In this document: positions 35,877-45,295 of the stretch, in pieces
Layout of the letters: the number at the start of each line of letters is the position of its first letter
Numbering within the stretch: the first letter of the stretch is position 1
Assembly: GCA_902621345.1 (NCBI GenBank)
Contig: CACNLV010000001.1
Coordinates: 186,001 to 250,000, forward strand
From: an uncultured Pelagibacteraceae bacterium
GTDB lineage: Bacteria > Pseudomonadota > Alphaproteobacteria > Pelagibacterales > Pelagibacteraceae
Reading direction: 5' to 3'
Length of the DNA: 64,000 nucleotides
The notes under the pieces: model-generated
What the model saw: only the letters and a program-made list of their open reading frames with translations
Told to the model about the DNA's origin: nothing
Databases searched by the model: none
Position numbers and translations under genes: made by a program

Positions 35877-36214
35877 ACTCTAACACATAAATTACAAACT
35901 CTAACACAAAAAATTCCAAATTTAGAATAATTTTACTTTTTGTTGATTTTATTGACTTTTTAAATCAAAAAATAAAATTGAATATTCTAACACAAAATAG
36001 AAATACTCTAACACAATTCAATATTTATGATTTGTGTTAGAGTTTATTAAAATCTAGATTAAAATTATGACATTTATAAAATATTTTAATTTGTAAAAAA
36101 ATGGCTATTTTATTGACTTTTTTACTATTTAACTCATTTTGGACATATATTTTATAATTTTGTGTTAGACTAAAGTATTATTTTGTGTTAGAGATTCGTT
36201 AAATTGTGTTAGAG
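35877..36214. repeat. Eight-copy CTCTAACACAAA / TTTGTGTTAGAG array in the pilMN upstream region
   Basis: CTAACACA cores at 35880, 35901, 35987, 36008 (+) and TGTGTTAG cores at 36033, 36161, 36184, 36205 (reverse orientation). Spacings within pairs are 21, 21, 23 and 21 bp. Confidence 0.85.
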
Positions 36215-36233
36215 AAAAAATTTTAAATTGTAT

Positions 36234-38675
36234 ATGAACGATCAAGACGACGAAAAAAAAATTATTGAAGAGGAGAGGTCTCAGTCAGAAAATGAGAATC
36301 AATCTAAAGTTGATGAAAATAATCAACCTGAAGGTGTAGATAATCAAAAAAATGATCCTATCCCTGACTCAAATCAAAATAATAACGAAAATAATGATCA
36401 AACACAAAATTTAGATACATCTAATGAAAAAAAAGAGGAAAATGAAATTTTAGATAATGAAAATAATGAAAGAAGTTTAGAATCAAGTCAAAACAACGAT
36501 CAAGAAACCACCCAACAACAAACATCCGAGACTTCAAGTGAAAAAAAAGATGAAGATAATGGATCCTCACACGAGGTAATCCATAAGAAAGACGGAAGGT
36601 TACATATTTATATCCGACAAGACAAATACAAAGGTGAATTAAAATCAAAAAATTGGGTTGGAAGACTTTATCATGATGGAAAACAAAAAATTTCATCATC
36701 AGGAACTCCCAATTTGGAGGAAGCAATACCAATTTTAGAAAAATGGTTTGACGATGTTGTTGCAGGAAAAGAAAAAGAAAAAGAAATTCAGGAGCAACCT
36801 GTTAAAACTGAAGAAACATCTGTTCAACCGGAAACTTCAACTCAAATTGTTAATAAAGAACAAACGAGTCAAACAACTACGTTAACCGAACCTAAAATTG
36901 ACGCTCCTATTTTAAATCAATCACCAGAGGACGAACAAGAAAATAAAAAATCAAAATTTGCTTTTTTAGATAATATAAAAAATATTAAATTTAAAAAGCC
37001 AAGCTTCTTAGAAAAAAGTTCAGTTTCAAAACCATCACTCAAAACTAATGAACTTTCGAAAAAAGTTACTAGTTTTTTTAAATCTAAAATTGGAAAGTCA
37101 GCAGTTAAAGGGGAGGAAATTGTTGGAGTTGAAATTACAAACAAAGAAATAAGATTAGCTCAAGTATCAACTAATAAATCAAATCAATGGGTATTAGATA
37201 AATTTTATGCACATCCAGTTGATTTACCAGATGATGCGAATGTTTTAGATAATGGAGAAAAATTAGGAGCTGAACTTACAATTGCATTACAAAAATCTAA
37301 AATCACTACTTTAAATGCTGCGATTGCTATACCGGTCACAAGTGCGATTATAAGAGTTGTAACAGCACCCTTAATGAAAGAGGAAGAATTACAAAAAGCT
37401 ATTGAAACAAATTCCCTTTGGGAAAATTTAGTTCAGTTAACTGATAACTTAGATGACTATTCAATTTTCCATCAAGTTATTAATAGAAATGAAAAAGCTA
37501 ATACAATGGATATTTTATTTGTTGCTTCAAAATTAGCTGACATAAATAATTATACTTCAATAATTAAACAAAGTAATCTTAATCCTGTAATTATTGACGT
37601 TAAGTGCTTTGCATTAAAATCTGCTGTTGACCAAATAAATCAAATTTCAAACAAAGTTGATGATGTTAATCTTACTGCTGTTTTAGAATTTGGACTGGAT
37701 GAAAACTATTTGATGATTTTGTATGATAATAACCCAATAATTACTGACATTTTTTTAAGGGGCCAAGATAGAAAGATATTATTAGAGTCAGAAGATGTTG
37801 AGGAAAAAGAAGCACTTGTAAGAAGATTTTTAACTCAAGTAAAACAAGCTGTTCAAGATTTTGAGACCAAATATGAGAAAAGAATAAGAAACATAAAAGT
37901 TGTATCAGATTTAAAAAATGTCGAAGATTTCTTATCAAGTTTTAGAAAGGGTCTGTTAAATGTTGGTTTTAATTTATTTGATCCGGTTGATGGATTATTA
38001 ATTCCTCAACAAAACAAAGATAAAGTAGATTTAATTAACAGATCGTATTTATCATCAGTTATTGGTTTAGCGTTTAGAAAATTAGATGTTTTTGGTTACT
38101 ATAAATTTGTAACTGCTGTCAAAAATATAAACTTATTACCTAATAGAAAGGGAATGATAAAAGAGAAAAAAATGAAAGCTTTTTCAAGTTTTGCTTTCAA
38201 AGGTATCGCTGCCTCAATAGCTGGAATATACTTAATTCTTTTTGGTTTATCGTTTTGGAATATTCAATCTTACAACAAAAAATTAGTCAATTATGATAAA
38301 GTTCTAAAAACTCATAAAGCCAAAACATTAGAAAGAAAGAAAATTAAAAAAGAGTTAGGCTTAATTACAAATACATTAAAATTAAGCACAAGTTTAAAAT
38401 CTAATAAAAAGAACAGTTACAGAGTATTAGCACAGGTTGCTATGAGTGTTCCCAAAAGGATCAAATTTGCATCAGTGGAATATAATGGTAAAAATAAAGT
38501 GGTCATAAAAGGTCAAGCAGCCACCGATCAAGATATTTTAAAATTAATAAACAATCTTGGAGCACAGGAGCTTGTTGTTCAAGCCTCGTTAGGAAAAATG
38601 AATTATAAGGGTAAAGCAGGGGATTCTGCAGATATAAAAAAGAATTTTACAGTTTTAGTGGATGTTAAAGGATAA
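36234..38675 (+). CDS. pilM: PilM-PilN fusion with N-terminal disordered region and an extra ~55 aa domain
   Basis: Actin-like PilM core (KGEEIVGVEITNKEIRLAQVS ... NAAIAIPVTSAIIRVV ... VIIDVKCFALKSAV) followed by PilN-like part (NINLLPNRKGMIKEKKMK..TM..YRVLAQVAMSVPKRIKFASVEY). Confidence 0.82.
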   Translation: MNDQDDEKKIIEEERSQSENENQSKVDENNQPEGVDNQKNDPIPDSNQNNNENNDQTQNLDTSNEKKEENEILDNENNERSLESSQNNDQETTQQQTSETSSEKKDEDNGSSHEVIHKKDGRLHIYIRQDKYKGELKSKNWVGRLYHDGKQKISSSGTPNLEEAIPILEKWFDDVVAGKEKEKEIQEQPVKTEETSVQPETSTQIVNKEQTSQTTTLTEPKIDAPILNQSPEDEQENKKSKFAFLDNIKNIKFKKPSFLEKSSVSKPSLKTNELSKKVTSFFKSKIGKSAVKGEEIVGVEITNKEIRLAQVSTNKSNQWVLDKFYAHPVDLPDDANVLDNGEKLGAELTIALQKSKITTLNAAIAIPVTSAIIRVVTAPLMKEEELQKAIETNSLWENLVQLTDNLDDYSIFHQVINRNEKANTMDILFVASKLADINNYTSIIKQSNLNPVIIDVKCFALKSAVDQINQISNKVDDVNLTAVLEFGLDENYLMILYDNNPIITDIFLRGQDRKILLESEDVEEKEALVRRFLTQVKQAVQDFETKYEKRIRNIKVVSDLKNVEDFLSSFRKGLLNVGFNLFDPVDGLLIPQQNKDKVDLINRSYLSSVIGLAFRKLDVFGYYKFVTAVKNINLLPNRKGMIKEKKMKAFSSFAFKGIAASIAGIYLILFGLSFWNIQSYNKKLVNYDKVLKTHKAKTLERKKIKKELGLITNTLKLSTSLKSNKKNSYRVLAQVAMSVPKRIKFASVEYNGKNKVVIKGQAATDQDILKLINNLGAQELVVQASLGKMNYKGKAGDSADIKKNFTVLVDVKG

Positions 38676-38678
38676 TTT

Positions 38679-39377
38679 ATGGACTTAAAAAATATAAATT
38701 TAGATTTGAAGAATATAACTTTAGAAAGTATTAAAGCTAAAATTCAATCTATAGATAAAAAGATTTTAATTAAATTTGGAATTGGTTTTGCATCGATAGT
38801 AATATTTTTAATAATTTATTATGCTGTATTAAGTCCAATTGTAGACAAGAAAAAAGTTCAGCTTGAAAACATGCAAAAAAAACAAGCTGAGATTTTAAAA
38901 ATGAATAAGGAGATTAAGTCTAGTAAAGCTAAAATTAAAAAACTTACCCCAAGATATGAGCAATATTCTACATTATTTCACAGTAAAGCCGAAGTAGAAG
39001 GTCTTTACGAAACTCTTAGTGAGTTTGCAGGCATTAACAATTTGGTCATTTCAAAAATTGAAAAGGGTAAACCAAAGGCAATAACGAAGGCATCAGCTAT
39101 TGCATCCACTCAAAAGAAGAAAAAGAAGAAAAAGAGAAAAAAGAAGAAAGTTGATACCAGTGTTAAAAAAAATATTGCATACTATAAAATACCGGTAAAA
39201 TTCCAAATAAAGGGCAATTTTCTTGGATATATTAAGTTTAAGAGACAAGTAGCCATGTCTCAAAAAATGTTAAATTTTGACAAAGAAACGATTAAAGTGA
39301 TAAAAGGGAATACAACCAGTACGGTAGCCGTAACTGGTGTATTAACAATAGTGGGTTTACCAGATGAATTTTTTTAG
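38679..39377 (+). CDS. pilO: PilO-like pilus assembly protein with internal lysine run
   Basis: Single TM, coiled coil, then LYETLSEFAGINNLVISKIEKG; position between PilMN and PilP. Contains KKKKKKKRKKKK. Confidence 0.75.
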   Translation: MDLKNINLDLKNITLESIKAKIQSIDKKILIKFGIGFASIVIFLIIYYAVLSPIVDKKKVQLENMQKKQAEILKMNKEIKSSKAKIKKLTPRYEQYSTLFHSKAEVEGLYETLSEFAGINNLVISKIEKGKPKAITKASAIASTQKKKKKKKRKKKKVDTSVKKNIAYYKIPVKFQIKGNFLGYIKFKRQVAMSQKMLNFDKETIKVIKGNTTSTVAVTGVLTIVGLPDEFF

Positions 39378-39870
39378 ACTCATAACATTAGTTTTAATAA
39401 TTTTTACTTTCCCACAGAAAGTAATGTCAGACAGTCATGATCAAAACATTGTGGACAAAGCAAAAGAGATAAACCAGCAAGTAAAAGCTAAGCAATCAGC
39501 ACAACAAGACAACATAAAGAATGAGACAGGACAAGTTGTTATAGAAGAGGAGCCGTTACCATTGAATGATCCTTTCGCTGGGGATGCATCTACAGTAAGT
39601 GAAGTGGTCACAGCAACAACACCAACATCAAGTGCTGTCAAATTAAGATCTTATAAATTAGTTGGATCATTCTCTGCTAAAGATAATAGTTTCATTACTT
39701 TAGTTGATGACAATGGTGAATTTATGACGGTGGAATTATTTGAAGAAGTCTTAAGTGGCGTCAAACTTGTTGACGTTAGTATAAAAAGAGCAGTTTTTGA
39801 AAAAGCTGATGATAACCAATACATAATTATGAATTTTAAAAACCAAATAAAAGAGGCAAATGAATTTTAA
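39364..39870 (+). CDS. pilP: PilP-like pilus assembly protein
   Basis: Signal-like N-terminus, LNDPFAG, KLRSYKLVGSFSAKDNSFITLVDDNGEFMTV; position before PilQ. Confidence 0.7.
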   Translation: MNFFRLITLVLIIFTFPQKVMSDSHDQNIVDKAKEINQQVKAKQSAQQDNIKNETGQVVIEEEPLPLNDPFAGDASTVSEVVTATTPTSSAVKLRSYKLVGSFSAKDNSFITLVDDNGEFMTVELFEEVLSGVKLVDVSIKRAVFEKADDNQYIIMNFKNQIKEANEF

Positions 39871-41413
39871 AAATATTAAATTTTTTATTTTATTTAGTTT
39901 TGTCTCAGCTTTATTTTTAAGTGGTTGTGCCACTGACGGCAAACTTGGAACAAAAAAATTCAAGCATAACACGCCTCTTATTAAAGAAGATATTAAGAGC
40001 AAAGGTAAAATAGAAGTTGAAAAAACTGTTAAAATGGGACCTCAACCAGCAGAGGGAGATGTAATTAAACTTGGTAAAAGAAAACAGATCTCTTCTCAAA
40101 AAGCAAGGAACTATTTATTAATCGGTGAAGAATATAAGTTATTAAAGCAAAACGTTTCATTTAAATTTCAAAATTTAGATTATAGAACTGCCATAGAATT
40201 GATGGCAAAAGCAGGTGAGATAAATATTCTCATTGGTGATGAAGTCGCTGGCTCAGTCACAGCACAATTGATTGATATTCCATGGGACAAAGCTTTTAAT
40301 GCACTTTTAGATCTAAAAAATTATGCAGCTGATTTTGATGTTCAAAGTAATCTAATAAGAGTTCATTCTCCTTCCAATCTTACTCAACAAGAGTCGACAA
40401 AATCGGCTAGAGCTTCAGCTGTTAGAAAAAAAGTTGAATTAGAGGATTCTGTTGAGCCACTAATTTCAGAAATATTTAGACTTTATTACATAAGCCCTGC
40501 TGAAGCTAAGGCTACTTTAGATGAGTTGTTCAAAGCAGTTGATGGTGGAATTTCTTTAGTTCAAATCACTGAAGAAAAAACTACAAGATCAATTATTGCC
40601 AGAGGAAAAGAAAAAGATTTAGACGTAGTTGATAAAATTATAAAGGAGATTGATGTTAGAACTAGACAAGTTTTAATTGAAGCTTTTATTGTTGAGGCCA
40701 ACTCAGACTTTGAAAGAGCTTTAGGTACTGCTTTGGGCGGATACCACAGAAGAATGAACGCTGATGACAAAGGTAGAGTAATTGGAGGTGTAGCAGCTGG
40801 ATCTTCTGGAAATGCGGCTATTACTTCAGCAACCTCTACATTAGGTGCAACGACTGACTCTATTACAAACTTCCCAGCAGCGGGTAAAACAAGTGGTATT
40901 GGAATATTAAAAGCAACGGGATCTGCAGTTTTGAAAATGGAAATTACTGCGCTAGAGTCTCAAGGAATGGGAAAAACCATCTCAAATCCGAAAATATTTA
41001 CTTTAGATAATCAAGTTGCAACAATTACTCAAGGTGAGGAAATTCCTTATGCCTCAAGTTCAGCGGAAGGTTCAGATACTTCCTTTAAAGAAGCAGCTTT
41101 AAAAATGACAGTAACTCCGAGCATAATTGGTGATGGTAATGTACTCTTAGACATACAGGTTAATAACGATACACCTAATAGATCTAACCCGGGAGACCCA
41201 GCAATTAACAAAATGGAAATTAGCACAAAATTACTTATAGCAGATGGTGATATTGTAGTTATTGGGGGTATCAAAAAAAATGCTCTAACCGATAGTAAGC
41301 AACAAACACCTGGTGCTGGAGATGTACCAATTGTTGGAAATTTATTTAAAGGCAAAGCAAAGACTGATAACATGGATGAACTTTTGGTATTTATTGCACC
41401 AAGGATTTTGTAG
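39860..41413 (+). CDS. pilQ: PilQ-family secretin with N-terminal lipobox
   Basis: LFLSGC lipobox, STN-like region, IDVRTRQVLIEAFIVEANSDFERALG, secretin C-terminus DGDIVVIGGIKKN...VPIVGNLFKGKAKTDNMDELLVFIAPRIL. Confidence 0.92.
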   Translation: MNFKNIKFFILFSFVSALFLSGCATDGKLGTKKFKHNTPLIKEDIKSKGKIEVEKTVKMGPQPAEGDVIKLGKRKQISSQKARNYLLIGEEYKLLKQNVSFKFQNLDYRTAIELMAKAGEINILIGDEVAGSVTAQLIDIPWDKAFNALLDLKNYAADFDVQSNLIRVHSPSNLTQQESTKSARASAVRKKVELEDSVEPLISEIFRLYYISPAEAKATLDELFKAVDGGISLVQITEEKTTRSIIARGKEKDLDVVDKIIKEIDVRTRQVLIEAFIVEANSDFERALGTALGGYHRRMNADDKGRVIGGVAAGSSGNAAITSATSTLGATTDSITNFPAAGKTSGIGILKATGSAVLKMEITALESQGMGKTISNPKIFTLDNQVATITQGEEIPYASSSAEGSDTSFKEAALKMTVTPSIIGDGNVLLDIQVNNDTPNRSNPGDPAINKMEISTKLLIADGDIVVIGGIKKNALTDSKQQTPGAGDVPIVGNLFKGKAKTDNMDELLVFIAPRIL

Positions 41414-43165
41414 ATGCTTAAAATTAGTAGAGAAAGTGAAATTAACTTAATCAATGTATTAATTGATAACGATATTATTTCTGGAAAAGATTTAATTAAC
41501 ATCAAAAAAGTTAGTACTGAAGGAAATAAGTCTCAAATAGATGCAGTCTTTGAATTAAAGTTAACTGACGAAAATAAGATTTTAGATGTTTTAGTAAAAG
41601 AGCAAAGTCTTGAAGTTGTAGATCTTTCTAAAATTCAAATAAGCGATGAGATTAAAAGTGTCCTTCCCTCAAACTATATTAACGTAAATTTTGTGGCTCC
41701 ATTTAAAGTTGAAGGCAAAACTCTCCATATTGCGATATCAGATAGTTCAAAGCTAGGTCTTATGAGAAATTTAAAGGCAATAACCAAAAAAAATATAGAG
41801 CTACATGCTGCAAAAGTATCTCAAATTTCAGAATTTATAGAGAAACTTCAGTCAGAAAGTGGAGATGTTACAACTGCAACAATTAGACAAGAGAATAGAG
41901 AAAAAACTAAAACTTTTGAGTCTGACTTAGGTGAGGCGGGTGAAGTTTTAGAGAAAGCTCCAGAGGAAGATATAGAAGCAATTGAGAATGAGTCAGAGGT
42001 TATAAAATTTAGTACAGCTGTCGTTGCAGAAGCTATTAAATCAGGTGTTAGTGATATTCACATAGAGCCATACAGATTTTCTTCGCGAGTAAGGTATCGT
42101 TTAGATGGAATGCTTCAAGAACAAGAACAATATAAAAAATTTCTTCATGATAATTATGGGGCTGTTGTAACAAGATTCAAAATTATGGGCAAATTAGATA
42201 TCGCTGAGAGAAGATTACCTCAAGATGGAGCAATTAATTTTAAGATAGACGGTAAAGTTGTTGATCTGCGTTTATCAATTTTGCCAACCGCTAATAATGA
42301 AAGAATAGTAATGCGGGTTTTGAATAAAGACGCTGGAGATATAACCTTAGAACAATTAAATTTTGAGGATGTTGATTTAAAAAATTTAAGAAAAGCTATA
42401 CACAGCACTCAAGGTTTAATACTCGTAACAGGACCAACAGGATCTGGTAAATCAACGACTCTTTATAGTATTCTAAAAGAAGTAAGTAAGCCTCATTTAA
42501 ATATTCTAACAGCTGAAGATCCAGTCGAATATGAACTAGATGGTGTAGGTCAAGTTCAGATAAAAGATGACATTGGTTTAAGTTTTGCTGCAGCTTTAAG
42601 ATCTTTTTTAAGACAAGACCCAGAAATAATACTTGTTGGGGAGATGAGAGATAAAGAAACAGTTGATATCGGATTGAAGGCTGCATTAACTGGTCACTTA
42701 GTATTCAGTACGCTACACACGAATGATGCTCCAAGCACAATAACTAGATTACAAAACATGGGCACTCCTGATTATTTAATTAGTGCAGCTTGCCAAATGG
42801 TTTTAGCGCAAAGGTTAGCTAGAAGGACGTGTAAAGAATGTAGAGTTCCAGACGATGATGTTAATCCAAAAGTTTTACAAGATTTAGGCTTCACGCCAGA
42901 GTTAGCTTCAAGAGTTAAAGCTCTTAAAGGAAAAGGTTGCCCTAAATGTAAAGACACTGGTTATAAAGGTAGACAAGGTCTTTACGAAATTTTGGTTGTC
43001 TCAAAACCAGTTAAAGAGGCAATATTAAGAAAAGCAACAACACCCGAGTTAAGAGAAATTGCAATTAAAGAGGGCTTTCAAACCATGCAAGATATGGGAA
43101 GGCGACTAATTGCTAATGGTGAGCTTAATTTTAGGGAATATGAGCGGGTTTTAACAACCTCATAA
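41414..43165 (+). CDS. pilB: PilB/GspE-type assembly ATPase
   Basis: GPTGSGKSTTLYSILKEV, DIHIEPYRFSSRVRYRLDG, CKEC...GCPKCKDTGYKGRQGLYEIL. Confidence 0.95.
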   Translation: MLKISRESEINLINVLIDNDIISGKDLINIKKVSTEGNKSQIDAVFELKLTDENKILDVLVKEQSLEVVDLSKIQISDEIKSVLPSNYINVNFVAPFKVEGKTLHIAISDSSKLGLMRNLKAITKKNIELHAAKVSQISEFIEKLQSESGDVTTATIRQENREKTKTFESDLGEAGEVLEKAPEEDIEAIENESEVIKFSTAVVAEAIKSGVSDIHIEPYRFSSRVRYRLDGMLQEQEQYKKFLHDNYGAVVTRFKIMGKLDIAERRLPQDGAINFKIDGKVVDLRLSILPTANNERIVMRVLNKDAGDITLEQLNFEDVDLKNLRKAIHSTQGLILVTGPTGSGKSTTLYSILKEVSKPHLNILTAEDPVEYELDGVGQVQIKDDIGLSFAAALRSFLRQDPEIILVGEMRDKETVDIGLKAALTGHLVFSTLHTNDAPSTITRLQNMGTPDYLISAACQMVLAQRLARRTCKECRVPDDDVNPKVLQDLGFTPELASRVKALKGKGCPKCKDTGYKGRQGLYEILVVSKPVKEAILRKATTPELREIAIKEGFQTMQDMGRRLIANGELNFREYERVLTTS

Positions 43166-43186
43166 TTAATATATAGTTAAAGAGTA

Positions 43187-44422
43187 ATGGAAGCATTTAC
43201 TTATAAAGGCATTGCAGACGGTAAATACGTTGAAGGTGATATTGAGGCTATCAATCAAGAGGAAGCATCTCATAAGCTCAAAGAGCAAAAAATTATTATT
43301 ACTAATTTAATAAGATCAAAAAAGAAAAAAGGAGAAACTAAAGCTAAAGCAAAAGGCAAAGGCTTTTCTTTTGGTAAACCAAAAGTCAAAGTGGAAGATG
43401 TTTTAATTTTCTCAAAGCAATTTGCAACAATGGTTAAAGCAGGCTTACCAATATTGGAGGTTTTAGCTATGTTAAGAGATCAGTTAGAGGGTCCAGCTAT
43501 TAAAGAGGTAATCGAAGATATAAGAAAAAGCCTAGAGGGAGGGGTAACGCTATCTAAATGTTTTGAAAAATATCCTCAATATTTTGATAACGTTTATTGT
43601 AATCTGATAAAAGCTGGAGAAGCCAGTGGTAAGTTGGATGTATTCTTATTGAAAATCGTAGACTCTCTTGAAAAAAAAGAAAAGATTAAAAAGAAAATTA
43701 AATCTGCTTTGATGTATCCGGCTATAATGTTTTCTGTAGCAATAACTGTTAGTGCATTTATGTTAATTAAAGTTGTTCCAGTTTTTGCAAAAATGTATGC
43801 TGGTATGGGATTAGAATTACCAACACCAACAGCAGTTATCATGTCGATGAGTGATTTTTTAAGAGGAACAGGGGGAATGGTTTTACTAATAAGTTTAATT
43901 TCCTTTTTTGTAGGATTTAAATATTTAACAGCTAAAAATGAAATGATTAAGTATAGATGGCACAAACAAATTTTAAAACTACCAGTCTTTGGTGATTTAA
44001 TATTAAAATCATTACTCGCAAGAATTTCTTTAATAATGGGAAATTTGAGTGCGGCTGGGGTAAACTTATTGGAGAGTATCGAGATTGCTAAATCAGTTAG
44101 CAATAACGTAGTTGTCACAGAGGCTTTAGAAAATGTTAAGAAGGGAGTTTTTTCTGGAGACACATTAACAAAACTTTTTTTAAAAGAACCATTATTTCCT
44201 CCAACATTTAGTCAATTAATTTCTGTTGGTGAGCAAACTGGGCAATTAGATGAAATGTTTGGCTCTGTTGCTATGTACTACGAAGAAGAATTTGATGGAG
44301 CTGTTGATAATATGTCAAGTTTGATTGAACCAATAATGATTGTTTTTATGGGAATTATGATTGGTGGATTAATGATTGCGATGTATTCACCAATCTTTAA
44401 TGTTGGTGCATTAATAGGTTAA
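43187..44422 (+). CDS. pilC: PilC/GspF-type inner-membrane platform protein
   Basis: FSKQFATMVKAGLPILEVLAML, NVYCNLIKAGEASGKLD, LFPPTFSQLISVGEQTGQLDEMF. Confidence 0.95.
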   Translation: MEAFTYKGIADGKYVEGDIEAINQEEASHKLKEQKIIITNLIRSKKKKGETKAKAKGKGFSFGKPKVKVEDVLIFSKQFATMVKAGLPILEVLAMLRDQLEGPAIKEVIEDIRKSLEGGVTLSKCFEKYPQYFDNVYCNLIKAGEASGKLDVFLLKIVDSLEKKEKIKKKIKSALMYPAIMFSVAITVSAFMLIKVVPVFAKMYAGMGLELPTPTAVIMSMSDFLRGTGGMVLLISLISFFVGFKYLTAKNEMIKYRWHKQILKLPVFGDLILKSLLARISLIMGNLSAAGVNLLESIEIAKSVSNNVVVTEALENVKKGVFSGDTLTKLFLKEPLFPPTFSQLISVGEQTGQLDEMFGSVAMYYEEEFDGAVDNMSSLIEPIMIVFMGIMIGGLMIAMYSPIFNVGALIG

Positions 44423-44832
44423 ATTTTTTTGGTAAGCACCAAATGGTTTACCCACTCTTTTTGGTCTTTTTTAAAAACAGCCGCATCCATAATTTGTTTT
44501 ATAAAAAAAGTTCCAAGACCACCTGGTTTAATATCGTCTAATTTTCTATGTTGAATATTTTCTGGTATTACTGCTTTTCCTTTATCAAAAAAACCTATCT
44601 CTAAATCACTATCTTTAAGTGAAATTTTAATCTCCATTCTATCCGATGTTTCTGCAATATCTTTATAGGCATGTTTAACGATATTTTGTGCTGCTTCAGC
44701 TATTGCTAATACAAGTTCATCTTTTTGATCTTGTGGTAAATTAATTTTTTCAAATACTTCTCTGGAGAAAGTTCTTACCTCTTTTAAACTAGCTGTGCTT
44801 ACAAGAAAATCTTTTGATTCTTCTATATTCAT
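44419..44832 (-). CDS. RsbW-like anti-sigma-type serine kinase (HATPase_c_2)
   Basis: ELVLAIAEAAQNIVKHAYK, IGFFDKGKAVIPE, PGGLGTFFIKQIMD. Confidence 0.88.
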   Translation of the reverse strand: MNIEESKDFLVSTASLKEVRTFSREVFEKINLPQDQKDELVLAIAEAAQNIVKHAYKDIAETSDRMEIKISLKDSDLEIGFFDKGKAVIPENIQHRKLDDIKPGGLGTFFIKQIMDAAVFKKDQKEWVNHLVLTKKI

Positions 44833-45131
44833 TATTCTAAGTTTAAAATCTGTTCAAGTTTTGCCATCATAATTACTTTTAAAACAGATTTACTTACCTC
44901 TTTGACAATGACCTTAGTATTATGCTCCAAAGCTTTTTGATGACTTTCAATTAAAACAGAAATTCCCGAAGAATCCATGTAGGAAACATCTTTTAAGTTT
45001 AAATGAACTTCTTTTCCTGACTCTACTATGGGTAAAATTACCTCTTTCGCTTTCTCGGTAACGTCCATGTCTATCTCTCCATTTAAAAAGACAGTGCTGA
45101 CATTTCCTTCTTCTGTTACTTTATAAGACAT
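44832..45131 (-). CDS. RsbV-like STAS-domain anti-sigma factor antagonist
   Basis: FLNGEIDMDVTEKAKEVI, phosphoacceptor motif LKDVSYMDSSGISVLI. Confidence 0.9.
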   Translation of the reverse strand: MSYKVTEEGNVSTVFLNGEIDMDVTEKAKEVILPIVESGKEVHLNLKDVSYMDSSGISVLIESHQKALEHNTKVIVKEVSKSVLKVIMMAKLEQILNLE

Positions 45132-45295
45132 AAATATTTAAAGACTGATAACATAAATAGATCCTAAAATGTATAACTTTTACCCATTATGGACAAAAAA
45201 CATTTATTTTTGTTAGATATTTTAATGTTTATAAAGTATTTACATATCATAAATTATTAATAAGAATTAAGTATTAAATAAAAAGAGGAACTAAA

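Noticed and set aside
35877-36214. CRISPR array or plasmid replication origin (iterons)
   Set aside because: Repeats are only about 12 bp, change orientation and have short uneven spacers with no cas genes, so not CRISPR. No replication initiator gene or DnaA-box cluster was noticed nearby, so an origin is unsupported; protein-binding sites are the better reading.
41047-41505. 152 aa minus-strand ORF over the pilQ/pilB junction
   Set aside because: Antisense to two strongly supported genes; hydrophobic composition expected from the complement.
43594-44163. 189 aa minus-strand ORF inside pilC
   Set aside because: Entirely antisense to a well-supported pilC gene; no recognisable motifs.
23450-44422. 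Type II secretion system instead of a type IV pilus
   Set aside because: PilT-like ATPase, PilM/N/O/P set, PilY1 and PilA-type pilins favour a type IV pilus; no GspC/GspD/GspM-style genes seen.
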